Source: Bacteroidaceae bacterium
GTDB taxonomy: Bacteria; Bacteroidota; Bacteroidia; Bacteroidales; Bacteroidaceae
Direction: 5' to 3'
Length of the DNA stretch: 47,330 nt
Assembly: GCA_016280445.1 (NCBI GenBank)
Contig: JAEEGS010000063.1
Coordinates: 1 to 47,330 of the forward strand
Position 1 is the first letter of the stretch; the number at the start of each line of letters is the position of its first letter. The translations under genes were made by a program, and so were the position numbers. The notes beneath the pieces are model-generated. The model ran no database searches. It saw only the letters and a list, made by a program, of their open reading frames with translations, and had not been told where the DNA came from. This document shows positions 9,381 through 17,936 of this stretch, piece after piece.

Positions 9381-10175
9381 ATGAAGTGGACGGTATTATC
9401 AGATAACAGGAGTTGTGACAGTTCGTTAGAAACGGAGCATGGCCTCTCGATTCTGTTGCAGACGGAACGGCATCATGTCTTGCTGGACACGGGTGCCAGT
9501 GATGTGTTTGTCCGTAATGCGGAGCGGATGGGCATCGACCTCCGTGTGGTCGATTATGTGTTTATCTCTCATGGACACAGCGATCATGTGGGAGGACTTT
9601 GCAACTTTTTGAATGTCAACGATAAGGCGAAAGTCATCGTGTCGCCCGATGCGGTCAGCGGACAGTTCTATTCCAAACGGAAATGCTTGCACAGCATCAC
9701 GGCACAATGGCCGGAGGAAATGCAGGAAAGGTTACTGATGGTCGACACTTCCTGTGAGATAGCCGATGGCCTGCAGGTCATCGCCCGTATTCCTCGCCAA
9801 TATCCGATGCCGAGGGGCAACCAGCATCTGTTTGTGCGAAACGGAGAGGGGAATGATGTGCCTGATGATTTTCGTCACGAACTGGCTCTGTACACTGAGG
9901 GCTTGCTCTTCACGGGATGTGCCCATAGTGGTTTGGAGAACATTCTGGCAGCGTGTCCTTGGCCTGTCAAAACGGTTGTCGGTGGTTTCCATCTGCTGGA
10001 TGGGCATGAATCGGAGGAGGAACTGGCTGACCTCTCACATCGACTCGTCAGTCATTATCCTAACACGCTTTTTTACACCAGTCATTGTACGGGCGATACG
10101 GTCTATGCTGCTCTGAAAGATGTGATGGGCGACCAACTTCAGGCATTCTCGTGTGGCATGACCGTCAAGCAATAA
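9381..10175 (+). CDS. MBL-fold metallo-hydrolase
   Basis: 264 residues. The metallo-beta-lactamase zinc motif is HGHSDHVGG at about residues 55-63, and further ligands are expected at GCAHSG near 178 and the C-terminal SHCTG near 233. The N-terminal LSDN.. start and the overall spacing resemble the group annotated as 7,8-dihydropterin-6-methyl-4-(beta-D-ribofuranosyl)aminobenzene 5'-phosphate synthase-like; whether this one makes a pterin is not evident. Cytoplasmic, no signal peptide. It follows the winged-helix gene by 21 nt, probably in one transcript. Confidence 0.85.
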   Translation: MKWTVLSDNRSCDSSLETEHGLSILLQTERHHVLLDTGASDVFVRNAERMGIDLRVVDYVFISHGHSDHVGGLCNFLNVNDKAKVIVSPDAVSGQFYSKRKCLHSITAQWPEEMQERLLMVDTSCEIADGLQVIARIPRQYPMPRGNQHLFVRNGEGNDVPDDFRHELALYTEGLLFTGCAHSGLENILAACPWPVKTVVGGFHLLDGHESEEELADLSHRLVSHYPNTLFYTSHCTGDTVYAALKDVMGDQLQAFSCGMTVKQ

Positions 10176-10368
10176 GTTTCTTACCGTGATGCCTTTTTCC
10201 CTTTACGCCACAGTCTTATCCTCCTCACTGGAAGAATAGAAGTCGTTCATGTTTTGTGGCCGCGACCTCCCATTTTCTCGTTTATTGTCATTTTTCCCCA
10301 CGAAAATGCGTGATATTAACGGAATGATTTGTAACTTTGCCAAGAAATATGAGATTTGTGACCAGTTG

Positions 10369-10842
10369 GTGATTAGGATAAGAAAAGCAAACAGGGGTGA
10401 CACGAAGCGTATCATCGGACTGCTGCATCAAGTGAACATGGTGCATCATACGATACGTCCGGACTTGTTTAAGCCCCACACGACTAAATACGATGAGCAG
10501 GAACTTGAGTCCATGCTCAACGATGATTGTAGCCCCATCTTTGTCTACGATGATGGGGATGTGCGAGGATATGCCTTCTGCCAAGTCTCTGAAGTGAAGG
10601 ACCATCAACTGTTGCAGGATATCAAGACGCTGTATGTGGATGACATTTGTGTGGATGAGTGTGCCCGTGGTCAGCATGTCGGGAGGGCTTTGTTTGAATA
10701 TGTGCGTGACTACGCCCGACAGATAGGCTGTCGCAGCATCACCCTCAATGTGTGGGAAGGAAACGAGGCGGCATTGAATTTCTACCGACGGATGGGCATG
10801 CAGGTACAAAAAACAACGATGGAAACTCTTTTGGACAATTGA
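10369..10842 (+). CDS. GNAT-family N-acetyltransferase
   Basis: About 157 residues from the GTG at 10369. The protein opens with IRIRKANRGDTKRIIGLLHQV, the usual start of a GNAT domain. It carries the acetyl-CoA binding region LYVDDICVDECARGQHVGRALFEYV (R/Q-x-x-G-x-G/A type) and the C-terminal LNVWEGNEAALNFYRRMGM motif. The frame is open 40 codons further upstream, but the earlier part has no family resemblance and a TAACTTTG -7 box lies inside it at 10332-10339, so a start after that box is more likely. A tiny frame reading MRFVTSW from 10349 ends by overlapping this GTG, which could couple translation. Substrate unknown. It ends 14 nt before pepD. Confidence 0.8.
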   Translation: MIRIRKANRGDTKRIIGLLHQVNMVHHTIRPDLFKPHTTKYDEQELESMLNDDCSPIFVYDDGDVRGYAFCQVSEVKDHQLLQDIKTLYVDDICVDECARGQHVGRALFEYVRDYARQIGCRSITLNVWEGNEAALNFYRRMGMQVQKTTMETLLDN

Positions 10843-10856
10843 TAATCAGGAACTAT

Positions 10857-12293
10857 ATGGCACGACCCTCGACAGAACGTGTGTTCAGCATCTTTCGCGA
10901 GTTGAACCAGATTCCGCGCCCTTCGCATCATGAGGAACGGGTGGCGGATTTCCTTTGCCAGTTTGCCGAACGCCTGCATTTGGAGTATGAGCGCGACAAG
11001 GAGAATTGTGTGGTGATACGCAAGCCTGCCAGCAGGGGGCATGAGGAAGCGGAGACGGTGGTGTTGCTGAACCACATGGACATGGTGTGCGTGGGAATGG
11101 ACGACCCGCTCTGCAATCCTATCGAGGCCTATGAGGAGAATGGATGGATGAAGGCTCGGGGCACATCGCTGGGCGCAGATAATGGCATTGGTTTGTCGAT
11201 GGCATTGGCGGTGTTGGAAGATGAAAGCATCGTGCATCCGCCGCTGGAGGTCATCACCACGACGAACGAGGAGGATGGCATGTCGGGTGCCTCGCAGTTG
11301 AGCAGGGATTTCCTGAAAGGTCGCAAGGTCATCAACCTTGATTCAGAAGACTACGATACCATCACGACGGGGGCTGCAGGGGCTTGCTTGCAGTTCCATC
11401 GCATTCCGGTGCAGCGTCGTCCTGTTTCAGACGACGGGCGTTGCTGGTATCGTATCCGTGTGGAAGGAGGGCTGGGCGGTCACTCTGGCGTTGATATCAA
11501 CAAGGGACGTTGCAGCGCAGTGCTTCCTGCCAAAGCCATTTTGAAGACAGTCTGTCTTAATGATGGCATTGAGGTCGCTAGCATCCAGATGGGTGAGGCG
11601 AATGCTTCGATAGCCTCAAAGGGTGAGATGGTGTTATGTGCCGCTACCGTTGAGGCTTCGGAGGTGTTGAAGAAACAGGTGGATGGCATCAATCGGTGGT
11701 TGCGTGAGGAGTATAATATGAGCGACCCAGGCATGGTGTGCAGCATGGAAAAGTGTGAAGGACAGGACACGCTCATCCCGAAGAATGCGGTGAAGGCGCT
11801 GGTGGACTGTCTGGAGCGAGTGCCACAAGGCGTGGTGAAGATGAGCGAGACGATGTCAGGCACAGTGGAGACATCGAATAATGTGGGACGCATCGCGACG
11901 GAAGAGGACTGCATCTTTGTGTCCACTCATACGCGGAGTTTCCTCGATGACAAGATGGAGGCGCTCAGTCAGGAGATAGCCTCAATATTTACCGCCGCTG
12001 GTGCAGAGACGGAAGTAGTGATGTCGGCTCCTGCATGGCAGGAAGACCAACGGTCGCCTTTCCTGCAACTGGTGAGCAACACATTTCAGGATGTGTTGGG
12101 TTGGCGGCCTCGCATGGTGGCGATGCATTTTGTGCTGGAGGCGGGCTTCTTCGTGCAGCACTATCCGGGCATTCAGATGGCCAGCATCGGTCCACGTATC
12201 GTAGAACCCCATTCCACCAGCGAACGGGTTGAACTGAAAACTGTAGATGACATCTGGCAGGTGCTGATGGAGTTGTTGGAAAGGTTGTCGTGA
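10857..12293 (+). CDS. pepD: Cytosol non-specific dipeptidase (aminoacyl-histidine dipeptidase)
   Basis: 478 residues from ATG at 10857; a longer frame overlapping the GNAT gene is rejected because the family begins at about LNQIPRPSHHEERVADF. M20-type metallopeptidase motifs are visible: NHMDMVCVG near 75-83 (zinc ligand His and catalytic Asp), SLGADNGIGL, TTNEEDGMSGA with the catalytic/ligand glutamates, and EPHSTSERVE at the C-terminus. It hydrolyses Xaa-His and other dipeptides in the cytoplasm using zinc. Length matches PepD of about 480-490 residues. It lies between the GNAT and an AlkZ-related gene, 11 nt before the latter, so it is likely cotranscribed. Confidence 0.93.
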   Translation: MARPSTERVFSIFRELNQIPRPSHHEERVADFLCQFAERLHLEYERDKENCVVIRKPASRGHEEAETVVLLNHMDMVCVGMDDPLCNPIEAYEENGWMKARGTSLGADNGIGLSMALAVLEDESIVHPPLEVITTTNEEDGMSGASQLSRDFLKGRKVINLDSEDYDTITTGAAGACLQFHRIPVQRRPVSDDGRCWYRIRVEGGLGGHSGVDINKGRCSAVLPAKAILKTVCLNDGIEVASIQMGEANASIASKGEMVLCAATVEASEVLKKQVDGINRWLREEYNMSDPGMVCSMEKCEGQDTLIPKNAVKALVDCLERVPQGVVKMSETMSGTVETSNNVGRIATEEDCIFVSTHTRSFLDDKMEALSQEIASIFTAAGAETEVVMSAPAWQEDQRSPFLQLVSNTFQDVLGWRPRMVAMHFVLEAGFFVQHYPGIQMASIGPRIVEPHSTSERVELKTVDDIWQVLMELLERLS

Positions 12294-12304
12294 TAGAATG
12301 AACA

Positions 12305-12976
12305 ATGAAAAAGGAAGAAGAGATATACAGTTGTGCCCAGTTGATGGAGTTGATTCAGCAGATAGGCTTCTTGCCGTTGTTGAACAGTGACATTCATGGC
12401 TATTCGGCCGAGGAGATGGTGAGTGATGACTGCCGCTATGTGGTGTTTCCAGATGGCGGATGGGACTGGCCGCTTTGGAAGTGGAAGGGCACGATAGTGA
12501 CGGAGGGAAATGTCGTTTATGGCAAGTTCTTCGCAGGGAAAGCGGGATTCATCAGCAAGGAGTGGTGGCCTGATTTCTGCAATTACCGTCGCAGTAAGCA
12601 CCCTGCACCTGAAGCGGACACGATAGAGGAGACGATTCTGCTAACCTTGCAAGAGCATGGCAGCCTGATTACGAGAGAACTGCGTGCTGCCTGTGGTTTC
12701 ACGGGACCGAAGATGCGCAGCAAGTTTGATAGTTACATCACTCGTCTGCAGATGGGCTGTCGCATCGTGACAGAGGATTTCGTTTATCCTCGGGACAAAC
12801 ATGGACGTGAATATGGTTGGGGATGGTCATTGCTCACCACACCCGAACAACTCTATGGATACGATGCCTGCCAATGCGAGCGCACTCCGGAGGCCTCCTA
12901 TGAACGGCTCTACACTCATTTCCTCCATCTCCTCCCATCGGCGACAGAGAAGCAAATCGTCAAGTTGCTAAGATAG
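12305..12976 (+). CDS. AlkZ-related conserved protein
   Basis: 223 residues, no signal peptide. The pattern GGWDWPLWKWKG near 48-60, followed by VYGKFFAGKAGFIS and a helix-rich domain with RELRAACGF and YITRLQMGCRIV, resembles a Bacteroidetes family annotated as AlkZ-related: a shortened relative of winged-helix glycosylases. The latter half could be a winged-helix domain that senses or binds DNA. The window thus has two winged-helix proteins of this kind about 3 kb apart. The family name comes from general recognition; catalytic activity is not demonstrated. Confidence 0.65.
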   Translation: MKKEEEIYSCAQLMELIQQIGFLPLLNSDIHGYSAEEMVSDDCRYVVFPDGGWDWPLWKWKGTIVTEGNVVYGKFFAGKAGFISKEWWPDFCNYRRSKHPAPEADTIEETILLTLQEHGSLITRELRAACGFTGPKMRSKFDSYITRLQMGCRIVTEDFVYPRDKHGREYGWGWSLLTTPEQLYGYDACQCERTPEASYERLYTHFLHLLPSATEKQIVKLLR

Positions 12977-13018
12977 AAGGAGTGGAAACGTTTTTTAGAA
13001 ACCTAACAAGATAAATAT

Positions 13019-15613
13019 ATGCAATTCAATTTCAAAAAGTGTTTGCCCGACGTGTGGTGTGTGGCTGTGTTTGCCGCCATTGCGTGGGTGTATTTTATGG
13101 CTCCAGTGAGCAAGGGCTATCGGCTGGAGCAGCATGACAGCGGTGCGAATGATGGCATCAAAGTGGAAATCGATGCCTATCGTGATGGACATGGCGGCGA
13201 GACGCCTCGATGGGTGACCTGCTTGTTTGGCGGTATGCCCACATATCAGATTGCGCCTTCGTACGATTCGATGGAGCCGATGAACGTTGTGGAGAAGGCG
13301 TACCATCTGTGGTTTCCCGACTATGTGTGGTACATCTTCGTGTCGATGCTGGGTTTCTACATCCTGTTGCGTGCCTTCGACTTCCGAGTGTGGATGGCAG
13401 CGCTGGGAGCCGTGGTATGGGCGTTCAGCAGTTATTTCTTCATCATCATTGCGGCGGGTCACATCTGGAAAGTGATGGCGCTGGCCTACATTCCTCCGAC
13501 GATAGCGGGCATGGTGCTGTGTTATGAGCGGAAGAAGTATCTGCTGGGAACAGTGGTGACGGCGCTATTTGCCGCTTTGCAGGTGAAGGCGAACCATGTG
13601 CAGATGTCATACTATTTCTTGACGGTGGAACTCCTCATGGTGGTGGCTTTCCTCGTGGATGCTATCCAGAAGAAGGAGATGCTGTCTTTCGTGAAGGCGA
13701 CGGGTGGTGTAGCGCTGGCGGCTGTGCTGGCGGTGGCTCTGAATGCGTCGAATCTCTATCATACGTATGAATATTCGAAGGACACCATGCGTGGCAAAAG
13801 CGAACTGGTGAAGCAGGGAAAGGTAGAAGACCAGACGGACAGCGGACTGGAGCGCAGTTATATCACGGCATGGAGTTATGGCATCGATGAGTCGATGACG
13901 TTCCTCATTCCCGATGTGAAGGGTGGGGCGAGTGTGCCGCTCTCGATGAACAAGACAGCCATGAAGAAGGCAGACGGACAACTCGACCAGATGGGCATCT
14001 ATGGTGCGTTCACACAGTATTGGGGTGAGCAGCCAGGCACGAGTGGCCCTGTCTATCTGGGTGCGTTGGTGTGCATGCTCTTTGTGATGGGATTGCTGGT
14101 CATTCCCAATAGGAAACCGCTGAAGTGGGCTCTCCTTGCAGCGGGTCTGCTGACGCTGATGTTGGGATGGGGCAAGAACTTCATGCCGTTCACCGACTTC
14201 TTCATCGACCATGTGCCGATGTATTCGAAGTTCCGCACGGTGGCGAGCATCCTTGTGGTGGTGGAATTTGTGGTGCCGTTCATCGCCTTGTGGGGTTTGA
14301 AGCAGTGGGTGGAGAACCCCGACACGAAGCCGCTCTATGCAGCAACCATCTTCACGGTGGTGGTATGTCTGGCCTATGTGATAGCACCCGGTTTGGGCAA
14401 TGACCTGTTGAGCACTAACGACCGCAATGCGGTGAGCCAGTATGTCGGTGCGGGTTATTTTGATGAGGCTTTCGGACAGAACATCCTCCGCAGCATATCA
14501 GACATGCGTGCGGCGATGGTGAGTGCCGATGCTTGGCGTAGCATTCTGTTCATCCTGATGGGTGCAGGCAGCATGTGGTGGTATGCTCATACTGCCTCGA
14601 AGAAAAAAGAGACCCTCTCTCAAAATGGGCAGGGAGGCCATGCGGCCACTTGGCTGAGTGTGGCGTTGCTGGCTATCTGCTTGGTGGATATGTGGGGCGT
14701 GAACAAGCGTTATCTTTACGATGATATGTTTGTGGAACCACAAGGTGCAGCCCGTATCCAGAAGACGGAGGCCGACCAGTACATTCTGGAGAAGAGCGGA
14801 ACGGGACGTGACTACCGTGTGCTGAATTTCACGGTGTCCACTTTCAACGACAATAACACCTGTGCTTTCTACAGTTCGGTGGGTGGTTATCATGCCGCCA
14901 AGTTGCGTCGTTATCAGGAACTCATCGAGGCACATATTGCCCCTGAGATGTCGAAAGTGTATGAAGCATTGCGAAGTGCACCCGTCGATACCGTGGCGAT
15001 GCTGGAGCAGCAGACTCCTTATCCAATATATGATTTGAGTGTGGTCAACACCGACTCGCTCTATCCTGTCATCAACATGCTCAACACACGTTGGTTCATT
15101 CTTGGTGCTGGAGAGAAAGGCGAGGTGAAGTTGCCCGTGGAAAACACGGCCGCGATGGGGAATGCATGGTTCGTCACCCAAATCGAGTGGGCATCCAACG
15201 CCAATGAGGAACTCGACGCACTCTCGAAGGTGAATCTTCGCAACACGGCTGTCGTGGCCAAGGCTGACTATGGTTTCCTGAAGGCTGGTGGTGAAGGAAC
15301 GGTGAAACTCACCTCCTACGAGCCCAATGAGGCGAAATACGAGGTGGAATCCTCGCAGGGCGGTCTTGTCGTCTTCTCCGAAGTGTTCTATCCCGGTTGG
15401 ACAGCCACAGTGGACGGACAAGTCGTCGAGGTGGGACGTGCCAACTATGTGCTTCGTGCCCTCAATGTGTCGGCTGGCAAGCATGAAGTGGTGTTCCGAT
15501 TCGACCCCGTCAGCATTCAAAATACTGAAACCATCGCCTATGTGGCATTTGGAGTGCTTGTGCTGCTGGTAGTATTGGCTGTGGTGATATCTCTAAAGAA
15601 GAAAAAAGCATGA
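13019..15613 (+). CDS. YfhO-family multi-pass membrane protein
   Basis: 864 residues. After a first hydrophobic helix (WCVAVFAAIAWVYFMAPVS), a long loop with the conserved QHDSGANDG and FGGMPTYQIAP segments precedes about ten or more hydrophobic helices. A C-terminal extracytoplasmic domain of roughly 250 residues and a last helix near 840-858 follow. This is the YfhO layout, in which a GT-C-like membrane core is thought to glycosylate surface polymers such as teichoic acid in Gram-positives; the Bacteroidetes role is unknown. The nitrilase gene starts in an ATGA overlap with its stop. A short palindrome-derived segment lies at residues 531-542 (see the repeat entry at 14611). Confidence 0.9.
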   Translation: MQFNFKKCLPDVWCVAVFAAIAWVYFMAPVSKGYRLEQHDSGANDGIKVEIDAYRDGHGGETPRWVTCLFGGMPTYQIAPSYDSMEPMNVVEKAYHLWFPDYVWYIFVSMLGFYILLRAFDFRVWMAALGAVVWAFSSYFFIIIAAGHIWKVMALAYIPPTIAGMVLCYERKKYLLGTVVTALFAALQVKANHVQMSYYFLTVELLMVVAFLVDAIQKKEMLSFVKATGGVALAAVLAVALNASNLYHTYEYSKDTMRGKSELVKQGKVEDQTDSGLERSYITAWSYGIDESMTFLIPDVKGGASVPLSMNKTAMKKADGQLDQMGIYGAFTQYWGEQPGTSGPVYLGALVCMLFVMGLLVIPNRKPLKWALLAAGLLTLMLGWGKNFMPFTDFFIDHVPMYSKFRTVASILVVVEFVVPFIALWGLKQWVENPDTKPLYAATIFTVVVCLAYVIAPGLGNDLLSTNDRNAVSQYVGAGYFDEAFGQNILRSISDMRAAMVSADAWRSILFILMGAGSMWWYAHTASKKKETLSQNGQGGHAATWLSVALLAICLVDMWGVNKRYLYDDMFVEPQGAARIQKTEADQYILEKSGTGRDYRVLNFTVSTFNDNNTCAFYSSVGGYHAAKLRRYQELIEAHIAPEMSKVYEALRSAPVDTVAMLEQQTPYPIYDLSVVNTDSLYPVINMLNTRWFILGAGEKGEVKLPVENTAAMGNAWFVTQIEWASNANEELDALSKVNLRNTAVVAKADYGFLKAGGEGTVKLTSYEPNEAKYEVESSQGGLVVFSEVFYPGWTATVDGQVVEVGRANYVLRALNVSAGKHEVVFRFDPVSIQNTETIAYVAFGVLVLLVVLAVVISLKKKKA
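14611..14645 (+). repeat. Degenerate palindrome-like segment inside the yfhO-like gene
   Basis: GACCCTCTC (14611-14619), GGGAGG (14632-14637) and CCATGCGG (14638-14645) occur in the same order as in the second mfd segment (38443-38489, read on the coding strand). The encoded peptides also match in pattern: TLSQNGQGGHAATW here and TLSPTLPHNGEEDHADW in Mfd. It is compatible with a decayed member of an in-frame repeat family. Confidence 0.45.
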
Positions 15614-16359
15614 AAATATCGCTGATACAACACGATATCGAGTGGGGCAATCCCACTGCGAACCAAGAGCGTCTGGAGGAAATTCTTTGGGGGCTTGAGA
15701 AAAGCGACCTGTATGTGCTCCCCGAGATGTTCTCCACAGGATTCGCCATCGAACCTCAGGGCATTGCTGAGGCTGATGGAGGCACATTGGCATGGATGCA
15801 ACGCATGGCGAAAGAGTTGGGTGGAGCCGTGTGTGGCAGTGTGGCTATTGAAGAAGATGGCTCTTATTACAACCGCTGCTACTTTGTGAAACCCAATGGA
15901 GATGTGACCTCCTATGACAAGCACCACCTCTTCACCTATGCCGACGAACACCGTCATTACACACGGGGTGGTGAACGAGTGGTAGTGGAATTTCGTGGTG
16001 TGCGCTTTCTCCTGCAGGTATGCTATGATTTGCGTTTCCCCACCTTCTCGCGCAACAATGAGAAAATCCCCTACGATTGTGCCATCTACGTGGCCTCATG
16101 GCCTACATCTCGCTTGGCCGTGTGGGACACGCTGCTGCATGCCCGTGCCATTGAGAACCAGTGCTATGTGGCAGGTGTCAATCGCATCGGCGAAGACGCG
16201 TCGGGGCATTATAGCGGTGGAACCATCGTGGTTGACCCCTATGGCAACACCTCTGCTGCCTGTCCGTTGGACGACGAGTGCACCATCACGGTCGACCTCG
16301 ATTTGCAGGCACTGCGCAACTTCCGTCGCAAGTTCCCTGTGCTGAAAGATGCCGATTGA
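15610..16359 (+). CDS. Carbon-nitrogen hydrolase (omega-amidase type)
   Basis: 249 residues of nitrilase fold. The catalytic Glu-Lys-Cys triad is visible as YVLPEMFSTG (Glu40), YDKHHLF (Lys near 106) and QVCYDLRFPTF (Cys near 139). These motifs, and the YafV-like length, point to omega-amidase activity on alpha-keto acid amides such as alpha-ketoglutaramate; substrate assignment is inferred from the subgroup. Cytoplasmic. Translation is coupled to the yfhO-like gene by ATGA. It ends a seven-gene same-strand run before the tRNA-Pro promoter. Confidence 0.9.
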   Translation: MKISLIQHDIEWGNPTANQERLEEILWGLEKSDLYVLPEMFSTGFAIEPQGIAEADGGTLAWMQRMAKELGGAVCGSVAIEEDGSYYNRCYFVKPNGDVTSYDKHHLFTYADEHRHYTRGGERVVVEFRGVRFLLQVCYDLRFPTFSRNNEKIPYDCAIYVASWPTSRLAVWDTLLHARAIENQCYVAGVNRIGEDASGHYSGGTIVVDPYGNTSAACPLDDECTITVDLDLQALRNFRRKFPVLKDAD

Positions 16360-16408
16360 CCAGATAAAATCAAAAAAAGAGTCAAACATCAAAATTTGCC
16401 CTTTTTAT

Positions 16409-16439
16409 TTTGTAGTGTTTAAAATTTGCACTACCTTTG
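16409..16439 (+). promoter_or_regulatory. Promoter of tRNA-Pro
   Basis: TTTG (16409-16412) and TACCTTTG (16432-16439) are 19 bp apart, a good match to the Bacteroidetes consensus, 42 nt upstream of the tRNA. Confidence 0.7.
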
Positions 16440-16481
16440 CAGTCGATTTCGAGGAACCTCTGGGTTTCGCGAGGTCGGAAT

Positions 16482-16558
16482 CGGGAAGTAGCGCAGTTGG
16501 TTAGCGTACGCGTCTGGGGGGCGCGTGGTCGCCAGTTCGAGTCTGGTCTTCCCGACCA
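16482..16558 (+). tRNA. tRNA-Pro (GGG)
   Basis: A full cloverleaf can be folded: acceptor CGGGAAG/CTTCCCG, D-arm with GCGC..GCGT, anticodon stem CGCGT/GCGCG with loop CTGGGGG giving anticodon GGG at 16516-16518, and a TTCGAGT T-loop. ACCA follows, so the 3' CCA is encoded (16556-16558). A promoter precedes it and a terminator follows. tRNA genes are common integration sites, but no integrase is seen here. Confidence 0.95.
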
Positions 16559-16563
16559 AAGGG

Positions 16564-16600
16564 AACAAGAGTGGTGTTTTAGGATGCCACTCTTGTTTTG
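16564..16600 (+). terminator. Rho-independent terminator after tRNA-Pro
   Basis: AACAAGAGTGG (16564-16574) and CCACTCTTGTT (16587-16597) form a perfect 11-bp stem followed by TTTG. The next gene starts at 16619, so it needs another promoter or read-through. Confidence 0.75.
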
Positions 16601-16618
16601 GCTTTATAGGGTAAGAAA

Positions 16619-17911
16619 ATGCTGACGGAAAAGACACTGGAGAAATTGCGGATATTGGCCGAATCGGCGAAGTACGATGTGTCGTGCTCGTCGAGTGGCA
16701 CTGTGCGTGACGGCAAGCAAGGCATGGTGGGCAATACGGTGGGAGGTGTCGGCATTTGCCATTCGTTTGCCGACGACGGGCGGTGCATCTCGCTGTTGAA
16801 GGTGATGCTGACCAACTACTGTATCTATGATTGTGCCTATTGCATTAACAGGCGGAGCAACGACATCAAGCGGGCCATGTTGGCCGTGCATGAGTTGGAG
16901 GAGATAGTGATGGAGTTCTACAGACGGAACTACATCGAAGGGCTTTTTCTGAGCAGTGGGGTGGTGCGGAATCCTGATTACACGATGGAACGTTTGGTGG
17001 CGATTGCCAAGGACTTGCGGACGGTGCATCACTTCAATGGCTACATTCACCTGAAGAGCATACCGGGAGCCAGTCGGGAGTTGCTGAGCGAGGCTGGAAG
17101 ATATGCCGACCGCATGAGTGTGAACATTGAGATTCCCAATGAGCAGTCGCTGAAGATGTTGGCACCCGAAAAAGACCATCAGAGTGTCTTCACACCCATG
17201 CGGATGATTCAGCAGGGTGTCTTGGAGAACAAAGAAGACAGGAAACATCTGCGCCATGTACCCCGTTTTGTGCCGGCAGGACAGAGCACACAGATGATAG
17301 TGGGGGCAACAGCCGAGACCGACAGGGACATTCTGCACATGTCGTCAGCCATGTATAACCAACCCACCATGCGCCGTGTCTATTATTCGGGCTATGTGAG
17401 CGTGAACACCTACGACCCTCGATTGCCCGTGCTGAAACAGCCACCATTGGTGCGTGAGAATCGTCTCTATCAGGCAGATTGGCTCATGCGCTTCTATCAG
17501 TTCAAGGTCGAGGAAATCGTCGATGAAGCCAATGCCAATCTCGACTTGGAGGTGGACCCGAAACTGGCGTGGGCATTGCGGCATCCCGAACAGTTCCCGG
17601 TCGATATCAACCGCGACGACTACGAGAAGATACTCCGAGTGCCAGGCATTGGCGTAAAGTCAGCCATGCTCATTGTCAACTCCCGTCGCTTCAACCGCAT
17701 CACATCCTATCACCTCAAGAAGATAGGAGTGGTGATGAAAAAAGCCAAATACTTCATCACCTGCCACGAACTCACCGATGGTTATGCCAACCCCATTGTC
17801 GGCATCAACGAACTCCATCCCGAACGCTTGAAACCCCTGCTCATCTCGAAAGCACAGCAGAAGAAAGCCGCGGCAGAACTGCAACTGACATTGGACTTCA
17901 GCGAAGAATAA
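16619..17911 (+). CDS. Putative DNA modification/repair radical SAM protein
   Basis: 430 residues. The radical SAM cluster motif is NYCIYDCAYC with Cys68, Cys72 and Cys75, which should bind a 4Fe-4S cluster and S-adenosylmethionine. Near residues 333-356 a helix-hairpin-helix motif (YEKILRVPGIGVKSAMLIV) suggests DNA contact. This is the TIGR03916 layout, a family that usually lies next to a DUF4130/TIGR03915 protein, sometimes fused to a uracil-DNA-glycosylase domain. That partner starts 25 nt downstream here. The reaction is not known; repair or modification of bases is inferred from the HhH motif and from the family's partners. Confidence 0.9.
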   Translation: MLTEKTLEKLRILAESAKYDVSCSSSGTVRDGKQGMVGNTVGGVGICHSFADDGRCISLLKVMLTNYCIYDCAYCINRRSNDIKRAMLAVHELEEIVMEFYRRNYIEGLFLSSGVVRNPDYTMERLVAIAKDLRTVHHFNGYIHLKSIPGASRELLSEAGRYADRMSVNIEIPNEQSLKMLAPEKDHQSVFTPMRMIQQGVLENKEDRKHLRHVPRFVPAGQSTQMIVGATAETDRDILHMSSAMYNQPTMRRVYYSGYVSVNTYDPRLPVLKQPPLVRENRLYQADWLMRFYQFKVEEIVDEANANLDLEVDPKLAWALRHPEQFPVDINRDDYEKILRVPGIGVKSAMLIVNSRRFNRITSYHLKKIGVVMKKAKYFITCHELTDGYANPIVGINELHPERLKPLLISKAQQKKAAAELQLTLDFSEE

Positions 17912-17936
17912 TCCGATTACTCCTAAACCCACCACC

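Noticed and set aside
16482-16558. tRNA-Pro as the attachment site of an integrated element
   Set aside because: No integrase and no repeat of the tRNA 3' end was found in the window.
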